From: Geothrix sp. 21YS21S-4
GTDB taxonomy: Bacteria > Acidobacteriota > Holophagae > Holophagales > Holophagaceae
Assembly: GCF_030845995.1 (NCBI RefSeq)
Contig: NZ_CP132719.1
Span: forward strand, 1,798,001-1,862,000
Length of the DNA stretch: 64,000 bases
Direction: 5' to 3'
Shown here: positions 58,919 to 64,000 of the stretch, piece by piece
Numbering within the stretch: the stretch's first letter is position 1
Layout of the letters: every line of letters starts with the position of its first letter
Notes under the pieces: generated by a model
What the model was told of the DNA's origin: nothing
The model's database searches: none
What the model saw: the letters and a program-made list of their open reading frames with translations, nothing else
Position numbers and translations under genes: made by a program

Positions 58919-59961
58919 CCGCCCCCAATCCAATGACCGTCCATGGCGAGACCCGGGGCCGAGCCCTGTTCATCGACCGACTAAACCGGCTGTATGTAGC
59001 CCGCAAATACCGCATTTTTCGCTCCGACGACGGCGGCGCCAACTGGACATTGGATTGTTGGGTGCCTGCTTCCGGGTGGGCCCCATTAACCCTGAGTTCC
59101 TCTCTTACCGCTCGCCTGTTCAGAGTGAATATCCAGGCTTTTCAAGTGCTTGATGATGGAACTCGCATAGCCGTCGCTCGAGATGGAATCTATCGAGCAG
59201 CCCCAGGAGAGTCCCGTATGACCCGGACCTGGTCCGTAGTTCGCGGAGCTCGTCCGATCGCCCTTTCGGCCCATGGCTCCCGATTATTATTCGGTGAATA
59301 CGGTCGAATAGGGATGGAGCAATTAGCACTGCGCATCTACGTTTCCGAGGACGGTGGTTGCCATTTTGAACCCTTCTTTGAGTTTCCCAAGGGGGATATC
59401 CATCATGTCCACAATGTGGTCGTAGATCCTTATTCAGACCACTACTGGGTTCTGACTGGCGATTACGGAAGAACACCGGGGATCGCAGCTTTATCTAGAG
59501 ATGGTCGCTGCCTGGATTGGGTGGATCGGGGCCATCAAATGGTCCGAGCAGTCAACGCCCTGCCCCGTCCTGATTGCCTGATCTATGGATCCGATACAGA
59601 TCTGGAACCAAATTTTCTCATCCGATTGGACAAGAAGACAGGCCGTTGGGACCGCCTTCACCCGACGGAAGGAAGCGCGCTCTTTGCTGCTGACGCGGCG
59701 GGCATGGCACTTGTCTCTACCAGCTCAGAAGCGGTGACACGTGGAACGATCCCTTCCTGCAATCTCTATGGAAGTCGAGATGGTGAAAACTGGACTCGCC
59801 TTCTCTCTTTCACAAAAGACATCTGGTCCCCCATGCTTCATTTTGGCGTCGTCGTATTGCCTGCCGTTCAAGCCGCCAATATCTCGCGCTGGATGTTCAG
59901 TGGCCAAGCATTGGTCGACCATCATGACCGAGTCAGCGTGATGGGTTATCAACAGGGCTGA
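58915..59961 (+). CDS. BNR/sialidase-type beta-propeller protein, AT-richer than its neighbours
   Basis: 348 residues. Asp-box-like repeats typical of six-bladed propellers: IFRSDDGGANWTL, IYVSEDGGCHFEPF and LYGSRDGENWTRLL, with intervening blades (GIYRAAPGESRMTRTWSVV; WVLTGDYGRTPGIAALSRDG). No signal peptide. Whether it is an enzyme is unclear because the sialidase Arg triad cannot be assigned. From about base 58980 the DNA is visibly less GC-rich, with A/T-ending codons (TTATTATTCGGTGAATAC), unlike every neighbour, suggesting acquisition by transfer. Its ATG overlaps the upstream stop. Confidence 0.72.
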   Translation: MTAPNPMTVHGETRGRALFIDRLNRLYVARKYRIFRSDDGGANWTLDCWVPASGWAPLTLSSSLTARLFRVNIQAFQVLDDGTRIAVARDGIYRAAPGESRMTRTWSVVRGARPIALSAHGSRLLFGEYGRIGMEQLALRIYVSEDGGCHFEPFFEFPKGDIHHVHNVVVDPYSDHYWVLTGDYGRTPGIAALSRDGRCLDWVDRGHQMVRAVNALPRPDCLIYGSDTDLEPNFLIRLDKKTGRWDRLHPTEGSALFAADAAGMALVSTSSEAVTRGTIPSCNLYGSRDGENWTRLLSFTKDIWSPMLHFGVVVLPAVQAANISRWMFSGQALVDHHDRVSVMGYQQG

Positions 59962-60028
59962 CTTTCTGCCTTTATCACCGGAAGAGAAGAACCCAGCCGG
60001 CAAGATCGCACGTGAAAGGCCTCGCGTT

Positions 60029-63000
60029 CTATCGCTGGATCCCGATCTTGGAGACGTCGATTCCCGGGAAGCCGGGGATGCTGTACATCGGGCTGGAGGG
60101 CTGGAGGCGGAAGTCGAGGTTCGCCGGGTCGACGAACAGGGGGTCCGCCTGACTGAGGTTTGCGCCCACTTTGGTGAACCAGGTCAAGGGCGCGGCCAGG
60201 GACGTCGCAGAGTTGTGCTGGCGGTAGGCGTCTCCGGAACCGCCCTGCTGGAGGTTCCCGTAACAGGCCGAGCCCCCGGGCTCCAGCCAGCTGGTGCCCG
60301 CCAACAGGGACCAGGAGTTGGGAATGAGCGCCACGTGGGGATAGGCGGTCGCCCAGGCGCCCGACTGGTAGTTGAAGTGCTGGAGCTTGCCGAGCAGGTT
60401 CCAGGTGGAACCCGCGGTGTTGTTCACGAACTCGAAGCCCACGTTGCTGATGTCCACGCCGTACCAGTGGCCGCTGAAGACGTTGTATTGGGTCTCCACA
60501 TTGCGCCCGCCGTTGTGCTGGATGGCGTAGAGGGGAGCGACCTTGTAGAGGATGTTCGCCTCGATCTTCACGCCGCTCCCGACGCCGTCGATGTAGATCC
60601 CGGAAAGGGCCGTCCCCAGCGGGCTGCCGCAGTTGCGGATCAGATTGTTCTGGATGAGGTTCCCCTGCGTGCCCCACTCGCGGCCGGTGGTGTAGATGAC
60701 GCCCGCGTCGTTCGTCCACTGGGTGGCGTCGTAGATGAGGTTGTACCGGATGGTGTTTTCGTTCCCACTGTAGAGGATGGCCGCGTGCGGCGAATCGTGG
60801 ATCTCGTTGTTCTGGACGGTGATCCCGATGGCGTCGTTGTTGTAGGTGTAGTCGGTGAACGACTGGATGTTGACGGCGGGCTGGTAGGTCCAGAACAGGC
60901 GCCCGAAGGCCTGGAACTCGGAGTTCTGCACCACGGTCCCGCTGCGGGTCAGGCTCATCCGGTCGCCTCCGGCCACCCACACGCCGCCCTTCCCCAGGTC
61001 GCGGAAGTCGCAGCCGTCCACGAGGTTGGAAGAACCGCTCAGCAGCATCCCGTAGCCGCCGGCGTTGCGGAACGTGCAGTTCTTGAAGGCCACGGAGGTG
61101 CAGCTGCTGCCGTAGACCAGGCGGTCCCGCGCGCCCTCGAAGGTGATCCCGTCCCACGTGATCTGCTGGCACCCCTGCATCTGCACGAGCGGCGTCTGGA
61201 GGGTGGAGATGAGGACTTCGGTCGGCGCCTGGTCCTTCACGGGACGCAGGTAGAGCTTGGCGTTCGTGCGATCGATGAAGTACTCGCCGGGGGCCGTCAG
61301 TTCTTCCAGCAGGTTATAGACGAAGAAGGGCTGACCCAGCCGCAGGCCATAGGTGGGGGACGACGCGAGAACCATCGCTCCCGTCGTGGGATCGAGGGAG
61401 GTGAGCGCGCTGTGGCTGCCCGACCAGCTGTAGTAGCCCAGGCCGTAGTACATCGCCTCGGCCGCGCGCCACCGGGTCATCCGCGAATCCGGGGCGGTGA
61501 GCTGGTTGGTGCCGTTGGTGCTGCGGATCAGGAGGAAGCCGGGCACCGGATTCGAGCCGTCCGCCGGAGCCAGGAACGCCGTGCCCGAAGCGCCGGACAG
61601 GGGCGCGAAGGCGCCCACGGGCCCCGCGAAGGTATCCCAGGTTCCCCAGGTGGCGGTGGAAGAGCCCGTGCCGCCCAGATCCTTGCGGTTGGAGATCCGC
61701 CAGTCTGCTCCCGCCGCGATGGCGGCGATGGACCAGAGATTGCCGCCCTTGGAGAGCTGGTAGTAGGGCCGGCCGAGGCTGTCCAGGCCCTTGTAAGCGT
61801 AGTCGCCGGTCACGTCGGGCGACAGGGTGCCCGTCACGCGGATGGTGGTCTCCGTCGCCAGGTTCACGGAAGAGGCTTCCACCGCCTTGGGATAGCGGGC
61901 CAGGGTGAGGGGCACGCCGTTGACGAAGACCTCCATCGCCTGATTCACCGTGCCGCCGGAATCCGAGCGGCTGGTGAGGTTACCCAGGTTCGAGGCGTAG
62001 GCGGACAGATCCACCACGTAGATCTTGGAGCGCGTGGAGGAATCCAGCCGGGACCAGTTGACGTCCGTCCCATCCACCGGCTTGACGTTGGCGACGTTCA
62101 GCGCGACACCGCCCACCAGCCGGGGCGTCTCGTTGGGATAGGCCTGGTAGACCACCGGATTGGCGGAGGAGCCCGAATCCGAGGACGTGAGGCTGAAAGT
62201 GGAGGTGCGGGGGTAGATGCCGCCGCGGAGCAGGACGCGGAGCGTTCCCGCACTGGCCCGGCTGGCGCTCTGGAGAAGGGCCTTGGCCCCTTCCAGGGTC
62301 GTGGGGGCGGTGACGGTGCCCGCGTTCCCCTGGACGCCGTTGGGCGCCACGATGATGCCCGAGGGGATGGCCGCCGCCTGGACCGTGACGACCGCCGACC
62401 CCTTCTTGGTGGCATCCGTCAGGCTGGTGGCCGTGATGGTGTGGGTGCCGGCCGCAGTCGGCGCCGTGTACACCACCGCCGTCCCGTTCACGGCGAGGGT
62501 GCCCACAGTGGCGCTGCCGTTGGTGATTCCATCGACCGCCCAGGCCACGCCCGCGCTCGACCCGCTGACCGTCGCCGCGAAGGACTGGGTGGCCCCGGAA
62601 GCCAGGGTGGACGTGGTGGGACTCAGTGCCACGGTCACCACCGGCGCCTGGACCGTGATGGTCGCGGAAGCGCTCTTCGTGCTATCGGCGGAACTGGTGG
62701 CCACCACCGTATGGGTGCCCGCCGCATTGGGCGCGGTATAGGTGGCCGTCGTCCCGCTCCCGGCGATGGTTCCCGTGGTGGTGTTCCCCCCGGCGACACC
62801 GTCCACGGTCCAGGTGACGCCTGCCGTGGAGCCGGAAACGGTGGCGGTGAAGGCGAGGGTCGCGCCCGCGGCCACGGAGGATGTGGTGGGGCTCAGCGTG
62901 ACGCCCACCGGAGGGGCCTGGACCGTGATGGTCGCGGAGGCGCTCTTGGTCGCATCGGCCGAACTGGTGGCCACCAGCGCGTGGGTTCCCGCCGCCGTGG

Positions 63001-64000
63001 GGGCCGTATACGTCACGGTGTTGCCCGTCCCCGACACCGTGCCGGTGGTCGAGTTCCCCCCGGCGATACCGTCCACCTTCCAGGTGACGGCGGCGTTGGT
63101 GGCGTTGGACACCGTAGCGGTGAAAGAAGCCGTTCCCCCCGACGCGACCGTGGTGGCGGTGGGAGTGAGAGCCACACTCACCGGCGTGGGCGCCTGGACG
63201 GTGATGGTCGCGGAAGCGGATTTGGTCGTATCGGCGGTGCTGGTGGCCACGAGGACATGGGTCCCACCGGCCGCCGGAGCCGTATAGGTGACGGTGGCCC
63301 CTGTGCCGGAGACCGTGCCCGTCGTGGCGTTTCCACCGGCAACGCCATCCACGGTCCACGTGACGGTGGTCGTGGTCGCATTGGAGACGGTGGCCGTGAA
63401 GGAGGAAGTGCCCCCCGCGGCCAAGGTGGTGGCATTGGGATTCAAGGCGACGCTCACGGGCGTGGGAGCCTGCACCGTGATGGTGGCCGTGGCCGACTTG
63501 GTGGCATCCGCGGCGCTGGTGGCCTTCAAGGTGTGCGTTCCCGCGGCCGCCGGAGCCGTATAGGTCACCGTCGAGCCGGTCCCACTGATCGTGCCGGTGG
63601 TGGCGTTTCCGCCGGCTATACCGTCCACCGTCCACGCGACTCCGGCGGAAGATGCCCCCGTTACCGTCGCGGTGAAGGAGGCGGTGCTGCCCGCGAGAAG
63701 GCTGGCCGAAGCGGGATTGAGCGCGACTCCGACCGTGACCGGGACAGCCTGAACCGTGATGGCGGCGGAGGCCGACTTGGTGGCATCGGCCGTGCTCGTG
63801 GCGGTGAGCGTATGGGAGCCTGCCGTCCCCGGCGCGGTGTAGGTCACGGTGGCACCGGTGCCGGTCACCGTCCCCGTCGTCGTATTCCCGCCCACGACTC
63901 CATCCACGGCCCAGGTCACGGTCGTGGTGGAAGAGCCCGTCACGGCGGCCGTGAAGGAGGTGGTTCCTCCCGCAATCAGACTCGCCACGGTGGGGTTGAG
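60029..64000 (-). CDS. Giant secreted protein: tandem Ig-like repeats plus right-handed beta-helix, N-terminus outside the window
   Basis: At least 1323 codons with no start in the window: the frame is open at base 64000 (reads LNPTVASLIAGG). The visible order is six Ig-like repeats of about 90-93 residues, each ending TITVQA or similar, then from about 62.37 kb a beta-helix domain beginning GIIVAPNGVQGNAG...TLEGAKALLQSASRAS and VLLRGGIYPRTSTFSL. Helix turns such as FKNCTFRNAGGYGMLLSGSSNLVDGCDFRDLGKGGVWVAGG, VQNNEIHDSPHAAILYSGNENTIRYNLIYDAT and GNLIQNNLIRNCGSP follow. It shares the start (GGIYP/GGLYY, PVVYQAYP/PVVYEAFP) with the beta-helix protein at 44-46.5 kb. Probably a surface adhesin or polysaccharide-active protein. 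Confidence 0.85.
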   Translation of the reverse strand, partial: LNPTVASLIAGGTTSFTAAVTGSSTTTVTWAVDGVVGGNTTTGTVTGTGATVTYTAPGTAGSHTLTATSTADATKSASAAITVQAVPVTVGVALNPASASLLAGSTASFTATVTGASSAGVAWTVDGIAGGNATTGTISGTGSTVTYTAPAAAGTHTLKATSAADATKSATATITVQAPTPVSVALNPNATTLAAGGTSSFTATVSNATTTTVTWTVDGVAGGNATTGTVSGTGATVTYTAPAAGGTHVLVATSTADTTKSASATITVQAPTPVSVALTPTATTVASGGTASFTATVSNATNAAVTWKVDGIAGGNSTTGTVSGTGNTVTYTAPTAAGTHALVATSSADATKSASATITVQAPPVGVTLSPTTSSVAAGATLAFTATVSGSTAGVTWTVDGVAGGNTTTGTIAGSGTTATYTAPNAAGTHTVVATSSADSTKSASATITVQAPVVTVALSPTTSTLASGATQSFAATVSGSSAGVAWAVDGITNGSATVGTLAVNGTAVVYTAPTAAGTHTITATSLTDATKKGSAVVTVQAAAIPSGIIVAPNGVQGNAGTVTAPTTLEGAKALLQSASRASAGTLRVLLRGGIYPRTSTFSLTSSDSGSSANPVVYQAYPNETPRLVGGVALNVANVKPVDGTDVNWSRLDSSTRSKIYVVDLSAYASNLGNLTSRSDSGGTVNQAMEVFVNGVPLTLARYPKAVEASSVNLATETTIRVTGTLSPDVTGDYAYKGLDSLGRPYYQLSKGGNLWSIAAIAAGADWRISNRKDLGGTGSSTATWGTWDTFAGPVGAFAPLSGASGTAFLAPADGSNPVPGFLLIRSTNGTNQLTAPDSRMTRWRAAEAMYYGLGYYSWSGSHSALTSLDPTTGAMVLASSPTYGLRLGQPFFVYNLLEELTAPGEYFIDRTNAKLYLRPVKDQAPTEVLISTLQTPLVQMQGCQQITWDGITFEGARDRLVYGSSCTSVAFKNCTFRNAGGYGMLLSGSSNLVDGCDFRDLGKGGVWVAGGDRMSLTRSGTVVQNSEFQAFGRLFWTYQPAVNIQSFTDYTYNNDAIGITVQNNEIHDSPHAAILYSGNENTIRYNLIYDATQWTNDAGVIYTTGREWGTQGNLIQNNLIRNCGSPLGTALSGIYIDGVGSGVKIEANILYKVAPLYAIQHNGGRNVETQYNVFSGHWYGVDISNVGFEFVNNTAGSTWNLLGKLQHFNYQSGAWATAYPHVALIPNSWSLLAGTSWLEPGGSACYGNLQQGGSGDAYRQHNSATSLAAPLTWFTKVGANLSQADPLFVDPANLDFRLQPSSPMYSIPGFPGIDVSKIGIQR
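62375..64000 (-). repeat. Tandem ~276-bp coding repeats (Ig-like domains), six visible
   Basis: Six consecutive units (81+ partial, 93, 92, 92, 90, 90 residues) with shared TTxTVTWxVDGxAGGNxTTGTxxGTGxTVTYTAP and GTHxLxATSxADATKSASATITVQA cores. The first unit is cut by the window edge, so the true number is higher. Protein identity between units is high, which favours unequal recombination and length variation. Confidence 0.9.

Noticed and set aside
62375-64000. Regularly spaced repeats that could suggest a CRISPR-like or satellite array
   Set aside because: The period (about 276 bases) keeps an uninterrupted reading frame and encodes repeated Ig-like domains; there are no short identical repeats with unique spacers.

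Overview
The window is GC-rich, densely coded bacterial DNA with many 1-4 base start/stop overlaps. No tRNA, rRNA, CRISPR array or insertion sequence was seen. Gene content (short-form HisG with HisZ, pilMNOPQ, an RdgC-like gene pair, and a Wza/Wzb/Wzc-Wzx-Wzy polysaccharide locus) fits a Gram-negative chemoheterotroph. My best guess is an Acidobacteriota of the Holophaga/Geothrix type. That is an inference from style and content, not a database result.

Region 1 (1-31.3 kb) is housekeeping. It opens with the end of a histidine operon (hisA-hisF-hisIE-hisZ-hisG, every junction overlapping or nearly so). A minus-strand operon follows: PP2C phosphatase, RdgC-like protein, its partner, and a LysM/amidase. 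Next come an FAD oxidoreductase, a hydroxyacyl-CoA dehydrogenase and two small proteins. The type IV pilus cluster pilM-N-O-P-Q then runs on the minus strand, and pilQ carries a one-base frameshift in a G6 run. After it are a second PP2C with a DnaJ-TPR protein, gatA, a 2-oxo acid dehydrogenase E2 followed by a stray second copy of its own 3' end, and dnaB. A giant lipoprotein follows that looks like a CehA/McbA hydrolase without its metal ligands. The rest is a SanA-like protein, a thiolase lacking its second cysteine, an acyltransferase/acyl-ligase with a serine-less carrier-like domain, an ABC ATPase, beta-carbonic anhydrase, and an ECF sigma gene with a membrane partner.

Region 2 (31.6-56.4 kb) is a Wzx/Wzy-dependent capsule or exopolysaccharide locus. 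wza-wzb-wzc and one glycosyltransferase read rightward; glycosyltransferases, an acetyltransferase, wzy, wzx and capF read leftward. A secreted beta-helix protein with a carbohydrate-binding-like insert follows. Then come a PaaK/CapK-type ligase, a WbuB-like glycosyltransferase, capE and capG rightward. The phosphoglycosyl transferase, a DegT aminotransferase, another glycosyltransferase and an acyltransferase fusion read leftward. capE, capF and capG together would make UDP-N-acetyl-L-fucosamine.

Region 3 (57-64 kb) begins with a tightly coupled trio: proline dehydrogenase, a FemAB/GNAT-like transferase paralogous to the one in region 2, and an AT-richer beta-propeller gene that looks recently acquired. 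It ends with a very large secreted protein (C-terminal beta-helix, at least six tandem Ig-like repeats) that runs off the window edge.

A dispersed palindromic element (core CTTGGTGGTGATC...TCTTTTG) occurs four times, and every copy lies between convergent gene ends.
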